Shown: positions 10,730 to 21,683, counted from the first letter of the stretch. The stretch is 64,000 nucleotides of DNA from Pelagibacteraceae bacterium (GCA_002717485.1 PBDW01000024.1:1-64000); one strand, 5' to 3'. Notes: a model not told the origin generated them from the sequence alone. Program-made: numbers and translations.

Positions 10730-11181
10730 TTTGCTTTTTTGTCAGAAGTCCAGGGAAGTGGTTGAAAATCTATTTCCTCTTCTATCAATTCTTTAGTTTG
10801 CTCTAAATTTGCTTCCCCATATATGGATCTTTCTTCTGATTCTCCATATTTAATCTTTTTAGCTTCTTCGGTAAAACTATTACCCACATACTCAAAATTC
10901 TTTTCTACCATTTTCTTAAATTTTGAAATCTTATTAACTAATGTTTTATTAATAATTTTTTTATTATTTTTTGAATTACTTTTTTTGGAAACATTTGGAG
11001 ACATTAACGATTTAGTAACTATATTATCATCACAAATAGGGCAATTAATAAGCCCCTTGTTGCTTTGCCTTGCATATTCTTTAGAATCCTTAAACCAAGC
11101 TTCAAAAATATGACTGTTAGAACATTTTAAATCAAACAGCATCATTATAGTAATATAATGTTTTATATATAATTTTTTCAA
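10726..11181 (-). CDS. DUF1178 family protein
   Basis: MLFDLKCSNSHIFEAWFKDSKEYARQSNKGLINCPICDDN signature; true start possibly the ATG at MLFDLKC. Confidence 0.85.
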   Translation of the reverse strand: MKKLYIKHYITIMMLFDLKCSNSHIFEAWFKDSKEYARQSNKGLINCPICDDNIVTKSLMSPNVSKKSNSKNNKKIINKTLVNKISKFKKMVEKNFEYVGNSFTEEAKKIKYGESEERSIYGEANLEQTKELIEEEIDFQPLPWTSDKKAN

Positions 11182-11184
11182 TAG

Positions 11185-11631
11185 TCATTCTTTAATTTCT
11201 TTAGATAATGTAATTACAATAATCAAGGTTCCACCTTGAGTTTTGCTTGATATGTAAGTTTTTTCTGAATAAACTATCCCTTGTACCGGTTTTGCTGCAT
11301 AAATTAAGTACCTCTTTTGATCCACTAAATCATAAACTTTATAATTTTTCTTTCCTGAAATTACTATTTCCAATGTATCAGATTTGGATTTTAATTTATT
11401 GACAATAATATCTTTTTTAACAAACTCTGATCTGATACTCATTTCGTATTTATTTTTGTTATATTTTTTTTCTGAAAATTCTTTAAAGAGTTCTTTACTT
11501 TTTGGAATTTCTTTTATTTTCTCAATAAAGGTATATCGGATATTTTCAAGAAAATTAATTTTATCTACAGTTGAATTGTCATCTGAAAAATAATTTTTAA
11601 AATGATCTTCTATTTCTCTAATATAATCCAT
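11185..11631 (-). CDS. hypothetical protein
   Basis: Intact ORF; internal ATG (MDYIREIE) avoids overlap with argJ. No family recognised. Confidence 0.6.
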   Translation of the reverse strand: MDYIREIEDHFKNYFSDDNSTVDKINFLENIRYTFIEKIKEIPKSKELFKEFSEKKYNKNKYEMSIRSEFVKKDIIVNKLKSKSDTLEIVISGKKNYKVYDLVDQKRYLIYAAKPVQGIVYSEKTYISSKTQGGTLIIVITLSKEIKE

Positions 11632-11635
11632 AAGG

Positions 11636-12858
11636 TTATGACCTATAATCTGCATTTATATCTATATATTTTTTTGTTAAATCAGTAGTCCAAATTTTTT
11701 TGGAAATTTTACCCACTCCTAAATCAACAGAAATTTCGATCTTATTTTTTCTCATATATAGTTTAACTTTTTTTTCATTATAATTCTTAACAACGCAACC
11801 ATTTTTGCAAATCTCAAATTTACCAAATTTTATTTTTAATTTATCAGCGCTTATTTTTTCTCCACTTTTTCCGATTGCTGCCACAACTCTCCCCCAGTTT
11901 GGATCTTCGCCGGCAATAGCTGTCTTTACAAGTGGGGAATTACCAATTGCAAAAGCAATATTTTTTGCCTGTAATATGTTTTTTGCAGATCTTATATTGA
12001 TAGTAACAAATTTGGATATCCCTTCACCATCCATAACAATTTGTTTGCACAGATCTTCCATAATTAATCTTATGTTATGCTTTATTCGTTTATAATTTAT
12101 ATGATTTTTTGTTATTGTTTTATTATTTTGATTATTATCAAGTGAAAACAATAAAACACTATCATTAGTTGAAGTTTCGCCGTCTACTGTTATTGAATTG
12201 AATGTATCTTCAGCTGATTCGGATATAATCTCGTCCAGTGCATTTTTTTTAACTTTTGCATCTATAAATATATAAGCTAACATCGTTGCCATATTCGGCT
12301 TAATCATTCCTGAACCCTTAGCAATTCCACAAATATCGATAATTCTATTATTTAACTTTATTCGTCTTTTAGCAATTTTTGGAAAGGTATCAGTTGTCAT
12401 TATTGCTCTTGCGGCATTTATAAACAATTTTTCTTTTTTATCATTCAATCTTTCAACTTCGTTGTTTATCTTCGAATATTTTAGATACTCGCCAATCACT
12501 CCAGTTGAAGAAAAATAAATTTCTTTAGCCTTACATTCAAATTTTTTGCCGCACAACTAACTACTTTTGCTACGCTTTTATCACCTTTTGCTCCTGTATA
12601 AGCATTTGCTACCCCAGAATTAACTATAAGGACTTTACATTTTCCATAGTTTAATATCTTTCGGCACCATTTAACGGGAGCAGCTGGAATAGAAGATTTT
12701 GTTAATACACCGCTTACGGTTGCTAAATTCTTGAATAAGACAATCAGCAAATCATCATTTCTCTTTTTAAAGCCAACGTTACTGGTATAGATATTAATCC
12801 CCTTAATTTTTACTATTTTAAGGGTGTTATTTGGAGAAAAAGGTGATTTACTAATCAT
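11636..12858 (-). pseudogene. argJ: glutamate N-acetyltransferase / amino-acid acetyltransferase, split by a -1 frameshift
   Basis: N-part (12496..12858) reads LIVNSGVANAYTGAKGD..; C-part continues in another frame (..KKFECKAKEIYFSSTGVIGEYL..GEDPNWGRVVAAIG..NADYRS). Junction at AAAAAA (minus strand) near 12542-12547. Confidence 0.85.
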
Positions 12859-12966
12859 ATTTTAATTTTATACTATCATTATATTTTATTAAATAATAAA
12901 CAAGAAATTGTTTATGGTATTGATAATTCCATTATGTTAATTAAATAAAGCTCATAATATCATAAA

Positions 12967-15570
12967 ATGTCAGCATTATTTAAAAAAATATTCGGATCTA
13001 CTAGTTCAAGGAAAATTAAATCTTTGGAAAAGACAGTTTATACGATTAATCAATTCGAGAAAGAACTTGTTTCAATATCTAATGAAGATCTGGCAAAAAA
13101 AACTTTAGATTTTAAAGATCGGATAAATCAAAAAAAAGAAAATATAGAAAATATACTTCCTGAGGCATTTTCAGTAGTTCGAGAAACCTCAAAAAGAACT
13201 TTAGGCATGAGACATTTCGATGTCCAATTAATGGGAGGAATTATTTTACATGAAGGCAAGATAGCTGAAATGAAAACAGGTGAAGGTAAAACATTAGTTG
13301 CAACACTTGCTGCATACTTAAATGCCCTGAAGGGTAATGGAGTGCATATAGTCACAGTAAATGACTACCTTGCAAAAAGAGATGCTGAATGGATGGGTAA
13401 AATATTTAAATTTCTTGGATTAACAGTGGGTTATGTAATATCTTCAACTGAATCTGAGAATCGAAAAAAAGCATATGCTGCTGACATTACTTATACTACA
13501 AATAATGATCTTGTTTTTGATTATCTAAGAGATAATTTAAAAACTAGTTTAGATGAAATATTTATAAAAGAATTAGACTTTGCAATAGTTGATGAGGTTG
13601 ATAATATATTTATTGACGAGGCTAGAACTCCATTAGCTATTTCAAGTATGTCAGAACAGTCAACAGACTTGTATCCTAAAATAAATAGACTTATTAATTT
13701 TCTTGATAATATTCATTTTGATAAGGATGAAGAAAAAAGAACAATACTTTTAAATAATACTGGCATAGACAAGGTCGAAGAATTACTAAAAAATGAGAAA
13801 TTGCTAACCAAAGGAACTCTTCATGATATTGAAAATACAGCTTTAAATCACCACATCACTCAAGCACTAAGGGCAAAACATTTGTTTCAGAAAGACAAGG
13901 AATATGTTGTAAAAGATGGTCAAATTATTATTGTTGATGAACTTTCAGGAAGGATGATGACTGGAAGAAGATATGGAGACGGTCTCCACCAGGCAATTGA
14001 AGCTAAAGAAAATTTAGTTGTTCAAAAAGAAAGTCAAACAATAGCTTCTACAACTTATCAAAATTTCTTTAGAAATTACAATAAACTTTCAGGTATGACT
14101 GGAACAGCAGTAACTGAAAAAGAAGAATTTGAAAAAATTTATAACCTTGAAGTATTTGAGGTTCCTACCAATTTAAAATTAATAAGAGTGGATCATGATG
14201 ATGAAATATATAGAACAAGAAAAGAAAAAATGAATAATGTGGTATCGCTTGTTAAAAAGAACCACGATAAGTTACAACCAACTCTTATAGGTACAACATC
14301 AGTTGAAAACTCAGAATTTATCTCACATGAATTAAAAAGAAATAATATCAAACACAATGTTTTAAATGCAAAAGTTCATGATAAAGAAGCAGAAATTATA
14401 GCCCAGGCAGGCAAACCTGGCGCGGTAACAATATCAACAAATATGGCGGGAAGAGGAACAGATATTCAATTAGGTGGAAATCTTCAATTGATGATTGATG
14501 ATTGTATCAATAATAAAAATAACGAAACAGAAATTCAAAATATAAAAGATCAGCAAAAAAAAGACAAAGAAATCGTTAAAAAAGCTGGTGGACTTTTTAT
14601 ACTTGGAACTGAAAGACACGAAAGCAGAAGGGTAGATAATCAGTTAAGAGGAAGATCAGGGCGGCAGGGAGATGAGGGGGAATCAAAATTTTTTCTTTCC
14701 TTAGAAGATGATTTAATGAGAATTTTTGGGTCAGAAAAATTGGACGGAATATTAAGTACTCTTGGTGTAAAAACTGATGAACCAATACAACATAACTTAA
14801 TTACTAAGGCCCTTGAAAGAGCGCAACGTAAAGTTGAATCTCACAACTTTGATATGAGAAGGCAGATTCTTAAATTTGATGATATTTTAAACGAGCAACG
14901 AAAAATAATTTATAGCAATAGAAAAGAAATATTAGCCAATGACGATCATTCATTAACAATTAGTGATATGGTTGGGGAAATTGTTGATGATATTGTCTTA
15001 GAGTTTATGCCAGCAGATTCCTATATAGATAAATGGGATCATGAAGGAATGTTAAAAAAATGCCAATACATATTTGATATTGATCTTCCAATACAAAATT
15101 GGATGAATGAAGAAGGCATAGCAAATGAAGAAATAAAATTAAGAATATTAGATCAGGTTAATCAAAAATATAATGAAAAAAAGAATCTGTATAGTAACGA
15201 GATGATGAAAATTGCTGAAAAAAGAATTATGCTTGGACAAATTGATATGGACTGGCGCGATCATCTTCAAGCTATGGATAACTTAAAATCATCAGTAGGA
15301 TTAAGAGCAATAGGAGGGAAAGATCCATTTAATGAATATAAACAAGAATCTTTTAATTATTTTGATGAGATGCTGTCAAACCAAAATGAAAAAGTTATAA
15401 GAACTTTATTCCGAATTGAAATAATATCACATAATCGAGATGAAAAGCAAAGAATAGTAAATGAAAGTGTAACGCAAGCAAAAAAAGATTCTCTCTATAA
15501 AAAAATTCCTAGAAACGCCCAATGTCCATGCGGTTCTGGGAAAAAATATAAGCACTGTCACGGAAAATAG
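12967..15570 (+). CDS. secA: preprotein translocase subunit SecA
   Basis: MKTGEGKTLVATLAAYL, NMAGRGTDIQLGGN, SEC-C zinc tail CPCGSGKKYKHCHG. Confidence 0.98.
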   Translation: MSALFKKIFGSTSSRKIKSLEKTVYTINQFEKELVSISNEDLAKKTLDFKDRINQKKENIENILPEAFSVVRETSKRTLGMRHFDVQLMGGIILHEGKIAEMKTGEGKTLVATLAAYLNALKGNGVHIVTVNDYLAKRDAEWMGKIFKFLGLTVGYVISSTESENRKKAYAADITYTTNNDLVFDYLRDNLKTSLDEIFIKELDFAIVDEVDNIFIDEARTPLAISSMSEQSTDLYPKINRLINFLDNIHFDKDEEKRTILLNNTGIDKVEELLKNEKLLTKGTLHDIENTALNHHITQALRAKHLFQKDKEYVVKDGQIIIVDELSGRMMTGRRYGDGLHQAIEAKENLVVQKESQTIASTTYQNFFRNYNKLSGMTGTAVTEKEEFEKIYNLEVFEVPTNLKLIRVDHDDEIYRTRKEKMNNVVSLVKKNHDKLQPTLIGTTSVENSEFISHELKRNNIKHNVLNAKVHDKEAEIIAQAGKPGAVTISTNMAGRGTDIQLGGNLQLMIDDCINNKNNETEIQNIKDQQKKDKEIVKKAGGLFILGTERHESRRVDNQLRGRSGRQGDEGESKFFLSLEDDLMRIFGSEKLDGILSTLGVKTDEPIQHNLITKALERAQRKVESHNFDMRRQILKFDDILNEQRKIIYSNRKEILANDDHSLTISDMVGEIVDDIVLEFMPADSYIDKWDHEGMLKKCQYIFDIDLPIQNWMNEEGIANEEIKLRILDQVNQKYNEKKNLYSNEMMKIAEKRIMLGQIDMDWRDHLQAMDNLKSSVGLRAIGGKDPFNEYKQESFNYFDEMLSNQNEKVIRTLFRIEIISHNRDEKQRIVNESVTQAKKDSLYKKIPRNAQCPCGSGKKYKHCHGK

Positions 15571-15578
15571 AATTTAAT

Positions 15579-16502
15579 TTATAGTGTCATATTAATAAAT
15601 TTTTTATTTCTTTCCTCTATAAGATCTTTTTTATTTTTTTGTAATAAACTACTTAAATTTTTTTCAATAAAAGAGCCGACTTGAGAAATAGTTTCGTCAA
15701 TATTTCTATGAGCTCCGCCATATTTTTCTGGAATTATTTCATCAATAACTGCAAATTTTTTACAATTTTCAGCTGTAAGATTTAATGCTTCCGCAGCATT
15801 TTGAACATAATTTATATCATTCCATAATATAGAAGCACATCCTTCAGGCGAAATGACAGAATAAATAGAATTTTCTAACATTAAAACTCTATCTGCAGTT
15901 GCTAAAGCTATAGCTCCACCCGATCCTCCTTCGCCAATAATTATTGATACTATTGGTACTGCCGTTTTAAGACTTGCTGAAATTGAACTTGCAATCGCTT
16001 CGGCCTGACCACGTTCTTCAGCATCCTTGCCAGGATAAGCTCCTGCAGTATCAACAAAGATTATTAAAGGTAAATTAAATTTTGATGCTAAGTTAAATAA
16101 CCTTTGTACCTTTCTATAACCTTCAGGCCTAGCCATTCCAAAATTATGTTTAATCCTTGTCTCCATTGAATTACCTTTTTCAGTACCAATAACAATAACG
16201 GAATTATCTCTAAAATTTGCCAAACCTGAAATTATTGCCGGATCATCTGCAAATTTTTTGTCACCTTTAAGTTGAACAAAATTTGAAAATAATTTTTTTA
16301 TATAATCAGTTGCATGTGGTCTTTCGGGATGTCTTGCAATTTGTACTTTTTGCCAAGAACTTAGATTTGAATAAATTTCTTTTAGCTTTAAGTCTCCCTC
16401 AGATTCTAAATTTCTTTTTTCATCTTCCTTTAAATCTTCATTTCTGATTCTTTTTTCTATATCAGAAAGTGATTTTTCAAAATCTAAATAATAGCTAGTC
16501 AA
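15579..16502 (-). CDS. accA: acetyl-CoA carboxylase carboxyltransferase subunit alpha
   Basis: RHPERPHATDYI, GMARPEGYRKVQRL, FVDTAGAYPG, GEGGSGGAIA motifs. Confidence 0.96.
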   Translation of the reverse strand: MTSYYLDFEKSLSDIEKRIRNEDLKEDEKRNLESEGDLKLKEIYSNLSSWQKVQIARHPERPHATDYIKKLFSNFVQLKGDKKFADDPAIISGLANFRDNSVIVIGTEKGNSMETRIKHNFGMARPEGYRKVQRLFNLASKFNLPLIIFVDTAGAYPGKDAEERGQAEAIASSISASLKTAVPIVSIIIGEGGSGGAIALATADRVLMLENSIYSVISPEGCASILWNDINYVQNAAEALNLTAENCKKFAVIDEIIPEKYGGAHRNIDETISQVGSFIEKNLSSLLQKNKKDLIEERNKKFINMTL

Positions 16503-16506
16503 ATTT

Positions 16507-18276
16507 TTACCCGATATCTTCTAAAATTTCCATTGTTAGGTCTTGAATGATTTCATCTCTATCAATTCTTCTTAAACTGTTAAAAATTAATGTAATATGG
16601 TAGGGATGAATTTTTGACCATTTATAGCCGTCTAAAGAAACAGCTATATTTAAAAATAATTCTCCTATATTTTTCTTTTCTGAAGATTCATTTATAAGTT
16701 TGATTGCGTAAATCGAAGGAATGTTTCTATCATCATTTATTTTAACTGAGGTTAGCTCCCATAAATATCTAGGTATATTAAAGCCTATTTCTTCTAAAGT
16801 GGTTAAATATAATTCAATATTATTTATATCGCTTTCAGTAATTTCTAAACTTTCAAGCAAATTTTTAAAAAGACTTTCATCAATTTCGTAGTTTTGTTCT
16901 TTTAAATTAATAAGAAAAAGTAACTTTAAATATTCATTATTTATTTTTATATTCTCTTTTTTTATGTTTGAATCTGCTAACTTAAGCCATTCTTTTGCAT
17001 CTTTAATATTATTGCTATAGAGGTGAGCCATAGAAGTACCTATTGAAAATTCAATTAATTCAGATGTTGGCTCTATTGTATCGAGGAGATCCATGGACAA
17101 ATCGTATGCAAGTTGAGAATGGTCCAACGAAGACGAATAATTCCAAAAATTACTTAAAGCTTGCAATCTCGATATTGGCAATATTTGAATTCTTGAAGAC
17201 TGAAACAGCAATGCCATAGCCATCTGATGATTATTTTTATAATTTTCTTCAATTGTAATCATAGGATTTTTCAGCTCATCGCTTGAAAAATCAACACTCT
17301 GATAAATCGCCGCGACACTTTCGCTATTTAAAGAATTAAATTTATATGCTTTTTCAGCAGCTGCTATACGTATATCAATATCAGTACTAGGGCTAATTGC
17401 TATAGCTTTTAATAGTTGAGGGGAATTTAAATCTACAAAATCAATTGAAAATGGCAAATCTGCTGATCTCATCATAGCGCTATAAAGTTGTATAGATTCC
17501 TTATCATAGTTGTAATTTTTTATACTTTCTAGGTTATTATTAACTCCAGTTAATTTATTATATAGGGTCTGGAAATAATCATCTTTACTATCTTCTAGTA
17601 AAAGTGAATTATAGAAATCAGCTTCTTCTATATTATTATTTAAATATGAGCAAAATATTTTAATTTTTAAAATATATGAGTCAGAAATAAATTTGCTTTC
17701 GTTATTAAAAATATCACATACAGAAACTAAATTGTAATCAGTAAGATTTTTTTCTATCTTAATTAAATCATATATCTCTTTATTATCTTCATAAGTTTCG
17801 ATACTTTCTATTACAGTTATTGCAGACTCGATATCGCCTAGTTTTTTTAAAGTTGTAATTCTATATTTATCAAATTCTTGTTGTGGGATCCCATCAGGCG
17901 GTACTGAACCATAAACTAAAAAATTAACTAAACTTTCTCTTATTGATTTAGATGAAACTTGCTCTATTTTATTAAAAAGAAAAATTAGATCTTTTTTATT
18001 TGAATTTTTCCAAACTTCAGAGAATTTTTTTACCTCTGTAGTGCTAATATTTGAAATATCCTCTAGTGTATTTTCATTTTCTTTAGAAACCTCAGTAAAT
18101 ATTTCTATATTACTATTTTCTTCTTCAATTATAACTTCTTCATTTATTACCTGAGAATCATTATCCCCGATATTTGGATTTTTTTCAGTTAGATCAATAA
18201 CTCTAACTTCTGCAAATGCAATTTCGCTCATAATAAAAAATGAATATGCAAAAAATATTAAAAATAATTTAAACAT
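16507..18276 (-). CDS. hypothetical secreted or membrane-anchored protein, possible helical-repeat architecture
   Basis: Signal-like N-terminus MFKLFLIFFAYSFFIMSEIAFA; long Leu/Ala-rich helical body; internal start avoids the upstream 44-aa ORF. Confidence 0.6.
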   Translation of the reverse strand: MFKLFLIFFAYSFFIMSEIAFAEVRVIDLTEKNPNIGDNDSQVINEEVIIEEENSNIEIFTEVSKENENTLEDISNISTTEVKKFSEVWKNSNKKDLIFLFNKIEQVSSKSIRESLVNFLVYGSVPPDGIPQQEFDKYRITTLKKLGDIESAITVIESIETYEDNKEIYDLIKIEKNLTDYNLVSVCDIFNNESKFISDSYILKIKIFCSYLNNNIEEADFYNSLLLEDSKDDYFQTLYNKLTGVNNNLESIKNYNYDKESIQLYSAMMRSADLPFSIDFVDLNSPQLLKAIAISPSTDIDIRIAAAEKAYKFNSLNSESVAAIYQSVDFSSDELKNPMITIEENYKNNHQMAMALLFQSSRIQILPISRLQALSNFWNYSSSLDHSQLAYDLSMDLLDTIEPTSELIEFSIGTSMAHLYSNNIKDAKEWLKLADSNIKKENIKINNEYLKLLFLINLKEQNYEIDESLFKNLLESLEITESDINNIELYLTTLEEIGFNIPRYLWELTSVKINDDRNIPSIYAIKLINESSEKKNIGELFLNIAVSLDGYKWSKIHPYHITLIFNSLRRIDRDEIIQDLTMEILEDIG

Positions 18277-18280
18277 CAAA

Positions 18281-18415
18281 CTAACTATCCAATTCAATCA
18301 CAATTTTCTCCTCTACAGTTTGTTTTGGAGATTTAATCGTAACGAAGAAATTTCCTATTATAAATAATAGCAATATTGCTACCAATAAAAGAGTAAGCAT
18401 TGTTGAAGTATTCAT
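18281..18415 (-). CDS. 44-aa single-TM protein, hypothetical
   Basis: MNTSTMLTLLLVAILLLFIIGNFFVTIKSPKQTVEEKIVIELDS; absent from ORF track; directly upstream of the 16507 gene on the same strand. Confidence 0.45.
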   Translation of the reverse strand: MNTSTMLTLLLVAILLLFIIGNFFVTIKSPKQTVEEKIVIELDS

Positions 18416-18528
18416 ATCTAACAAATATAATTAAAATAAGGCAATTTATAGATATAGATTAATTATTTTATCAATTCTAGATATTTTGTGTTATTTTATG
18501 ACTTAATTAGAAATTAAAATTTATAAAT

Positions 18529-19098
18529 ATGACAAACCTTAGCGAGAAGTTCAAAAAAATTCATATAAAAAAGATTGCATTGATTGGACATATGGGGTCA
18601 GGCAAATCTTCTGTTGGGAGAAAACTCGCAAAAAAGATAAATTGGGACTTTTATGATACTGACGCAGAAATTGAAAGGGAATGCAAGATTTCTATAAAAG
18701 AAATTTTTGAAAAATATGATGAAAAATATTTTAGAAAAATAGAAGAAAAAGTTATAAGCAAGCTTTTCTTAAAAGACAAAAGTGTTTTTTCACTTGGCGG
18801 AGGTTCAATTCTTAGTCATAATACAAGAAAAATTATGAAAAAAAATTGTATTTCAATTTTTCTCAAAGTTGATATAGATACATTAATTAAAAGATTAACA
18901 AGAAATAAAAATAGACCTTTACTAATAAATACGAATATTAAAAAAAAATTAAAATCACTAAATGCTCAAAGATTGCCTATTTATGAAAGCGCAGATGTTA
19001 TTATTACTAATTCTAAAAATATTAATAATACATTAGAAATGATTATAGATAAAATTCTAAAATCATATAATTTAAATAAAAATGTCAAAAAAAATTAA
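18529..19098 (+). CDS. aroK: shikimate kinase
   Basis: IGHMGSGKSSVGRKLA, DTDAEIE, FSLGGGS, NRPLL. Confidence 0.94.
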   Translation: MTNLSEKFKKIHIKKIALIGHMGSGKSSVGRKLAKKINWDFYDTDAEIERECKISIKEIFEKYDEKYFRKIEEKVISKLFLKDKSVFSLGGGSILSHNTRKIMKKNCISIFLKVDIDTLIKRLTRNKNRPLLINTNIKKKLKSLNAQRLPIYESADVIITNSKNINNTLEMIIDKILKSYNLNKNVKKN

Positions 19099-20161
19099 CA
19101 TAAAAACTAAAAGTCAAAATTATAAAATTGTTATTGGTACTAATATATTAAAAAGATTAAATAAGTTAATTGATTTAAATGATAATATATTAAACATTAT
19201 AATTATTGATTCAAATGTTTGGAAATTTCATAAAAAATATATTAACAAAGCACTAAATTTTAATAACTTAAAAATAATAAATATAAAATCTTCTGAAAAT
19301 AAAAAGTCTTTAAAATCTTATAATGAATTGATTGAAAAAATTTTAAAATTAAAGCCAACTAGACAAACAAAAATAATTATTGTTGGCGGAGGAGTCCTAT
19401 GTGATCTTGGAGGATTTGTCGCAAGTACTATTTTGAGGGGATTAAGCCTAACGCTTGTACCAACAACTCTCCTTGCGCAAGCAGATAGTGCAATTGGTGG
19501 AAAGAATGGTATAAATTCAATTTATGGAAAGAATTTTGTTGGAACATTTTATCAACCAGAATTAGTTTTAATTGATCCAATATTCTTAAACAGTCTTTCC
19601 AAAAGAGAATTAAAATCAGGTTATTCAGAAATTGTTAAACACGCACTAATTAGAAATAAAGTATACTTTTACTGGCTCAAAAAAAACTTTAAAAAAATTA
19701 TTAAACTGAAAAGGCCATACATTTCTGAGGCAATATTTAAAAGTGTCAAAATTAAATCTAATTTTGTAATTGCAGATGAAAGAGAGATGCTAAAAAACTC
19801 TAATTCAAGAGCGTTGCTAAACTTTGGACACACTGTAGGCCATGCCTTAGAATCAATAAATAATTATAATAAAAATTTAAATCACGGGGAGGCTATATCA
19901 GCCGGTATGATAATTGAATCAAGAATATCGGCAAAAATAGGGCTATTATCAAATAAAAATTTAAAAGATATTGAGGATCATTTTAAAGACGCTGGTCTGA
20001 AAACTAAGTTTAATAATTTAAATCATAATAGATTAATGAAATACATTGTACGAGATAAAAAAAATAATAATAATATGATTAAATTTATTGCTTTAATAGA
20101 TATTGGAAAATCTAAAATATCTAAAAATTTCACAACAGAGGATTTTAAAAATTTACTATAA
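19082..20161 (+). CDS. aroB: 3-dehydroquinate synthase
   Basis: GGGVLCDLGGFVAS, LVPTTLLAQADSAIGGKNGIN, NFGHTVGHALES, HGEAIS. Confidence 0.96.
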   Translation: MSKKINIKTKSQNYKIVIGTNILKRLNKLIDLNDNILNIIIIDSNVWKFHKKYINKALNFNNLKIINIKSSENKKSLKSYNELIEKILKLKPTRQTKIIIVGGGVLCDLGGFVASTILRGLSLTLVPTTLLAQADSAIGGKNGINSIYGKNFVGTFYQPELVLIDPIFLNSLSKRELKSGYSEIVKHALIRNKVYFYWLKKNFKKIIKLKRPYISEAIFKSVKIKSNFVIADEREMLKNSNSRALLNFGHTVGHALESINNYNKNLNHGEAISAGMIIESRISAKIGLLSNKNLKDIEDHFKDAGLKTKFNNLNHNRLMKYIVRDKKNNNNMIKFIALIDIGKSKISKNFTTEDFKNLL

Positions 20162-20166
20162 AGAAT

Positions 20167-21426
20167 ATGTCCTTTGAAAATTTTTTATATTTAATAATAA
20201 TTATTTTACTTGTTGTTATTTCTGGTTTTTTTTCAGGTTCAGAAACAGCAATCACGGCAGTATCCAAGGCAAGAATTTATTCAAAATTAAAACAGGGTGA
20301 TAACAGGGCATCATTTGTTAAAAAATTAATAGACAAAAAAGAAGATTTGATAACAACACTTTTACTTTCTAACAATCTCGTAAATGTTTTATCTTCAGCA
20401 TTAGCTACTGCATTCTTTTTAAAAATTTTTGGTAATACTGGAATAATATACGCAACATTAACAATGACAATAATATTGGTACTTTTTGCAGAGGTGTTAC
20501 CAAAAACTTATGCAATAAATAAACCTACTAGATCTGCTTTAATTATTGGTCCATTTCTTAATTTTTTAGTTTACCTATTATCACCATTTGTAAAAATTAT
20601 TAATTTTTTTATTAAGATAATTTTAAGAAATAATACAGCTACTACTGATTCATTTAATGATCAAAGAACGGAAGAAGAGCTTTTAGGGGCTATTGATTTA
20701 TACAATACCTCCAACCCAGACTCAAAACAAGAAAAAGAAATGTTGCAAAATATACTTACATTATCTGACACAAGAGTCGAAGAAATTATGACGCACAGAA
20801 GTAATATATTTTCAATAAATATAGATTGGTCGATAGAAAAAATTTTAGAAATTATTTCTGAAAGCAAATTTACTAGAATACCGATATGGAGAAAAACACC
20901 TGAAAATATAATTGGAATCCTTGATTCTAGATCAATTATTCTTGGCGAATATTCTAAAGAATCAATTACTAAAAAAAATATACATGCCATAATTAAAAAA
21001 CCATGGTTTGTTCCAGAGTCTACAGATCTGTTGGATCAACTTTTAGCATTTAAAAAAAGAAAGGAGCACCTATCAATAGTTGTAGATGAATATGGAGAAC
21101 TTTTAGGATTAGTTACTTTAGAGGACTTGATAGAGGAGATTGTAGGCGACATAATAGATGAAATTGATATACCAAAATCAAATATAATAAAAAATAATGA
21201 TGGCTCTCTTCAAGTTGAAGGTTCTGTTAACATCAAAGATATAAATAAAGAATTTGGATATAATTTTCCAGAGGATGATGCATCAACAATGAATGGATTT
21301 ATAATTAATCTGATTAAGAGAATTCCATTATATGGGGAAATCATTAATTTTAATAATTTTACTTTTAAAATACTCTCACACTCAAGAAAGAAAATTGTAA
21401 GAGTTGAAATAAGAAAAAATAACTAA
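20167..21426 (+). CDS. HlyC/CorC family transporter (CNNM + CBS domains)
   Basis: SGFFSGSETA N-terminus, CBS pair, VDEYGELLGLVTLEDLIEEIVGDI. Confidence 0.9.
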   Translation: MSFENFLYLIIIILLVVISGFFSGSETAITAVSKARIYSKLKQGDNRASFVKKLIDKKEDLITTLLLSNNLVNVLSSALATAFFLKIFGNTGIIYATLTMTIILVLFAEVLPKTYAINKPTRSALIIGPFLNFLVYLLSPFVKIINFFIKIILRNNTATTDSFNDQRTEEELLGAIDLYNTSNPDSKQEKEMLQNILTLSDTRVEEIMTHRSNIFSINIDWSIEKILEIISESKFTRIPIWRKTPENIIGILDSRSIILGEYSKESITKKNIHAIIKKPWFVPESTDLLDQLLAFKKRKEHLSIVVDEYGELLGLVTLEDLIEEIVGDIIDEIDIPKSNIIKNNDGSLQVEGSVNIKDINKEFGYNFPEDDASTMNGFIINLIKRIPLYGEIINFNNFTFKILSHSRKKIVRVEIRKNN

Positions 21427-21683
21427 CTTTTTATTATTTTTATTTCTAAAGAATGTAATCCATTTTTATACTCTGATTCAATTAGGGAATTAATTTTTTT
21501 ATGAACATTGATTAAATTTATATTATTAAAAGATTTTGAAGCAATTTTAAGATATAAATGAGTTTCATCTTTTCCATCAAACTCATTGTGTCCAATATGT
21601 TTTTTTGAATTGTCCTCCAATACCATAAAATCTGGTTTTAGATTTTTCTTTAATATTTGTTTTATTCTTTCTATTCTCTTCAT
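21423..21683 (-). CDS. BolA family protein
   Basis: RIKQILKKNLKPDFMVLEDNSKKHIGH...THLYLKI. Confidence 0.88.
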   Translation of the reverse strand: MKRIERIKQILKKNLKPDFMVLEDNSKKHIGHNEFDGKDETHLYLKIASKSFNNINLINVHKKINSLIESEYKNGLHSLEIKIIKS

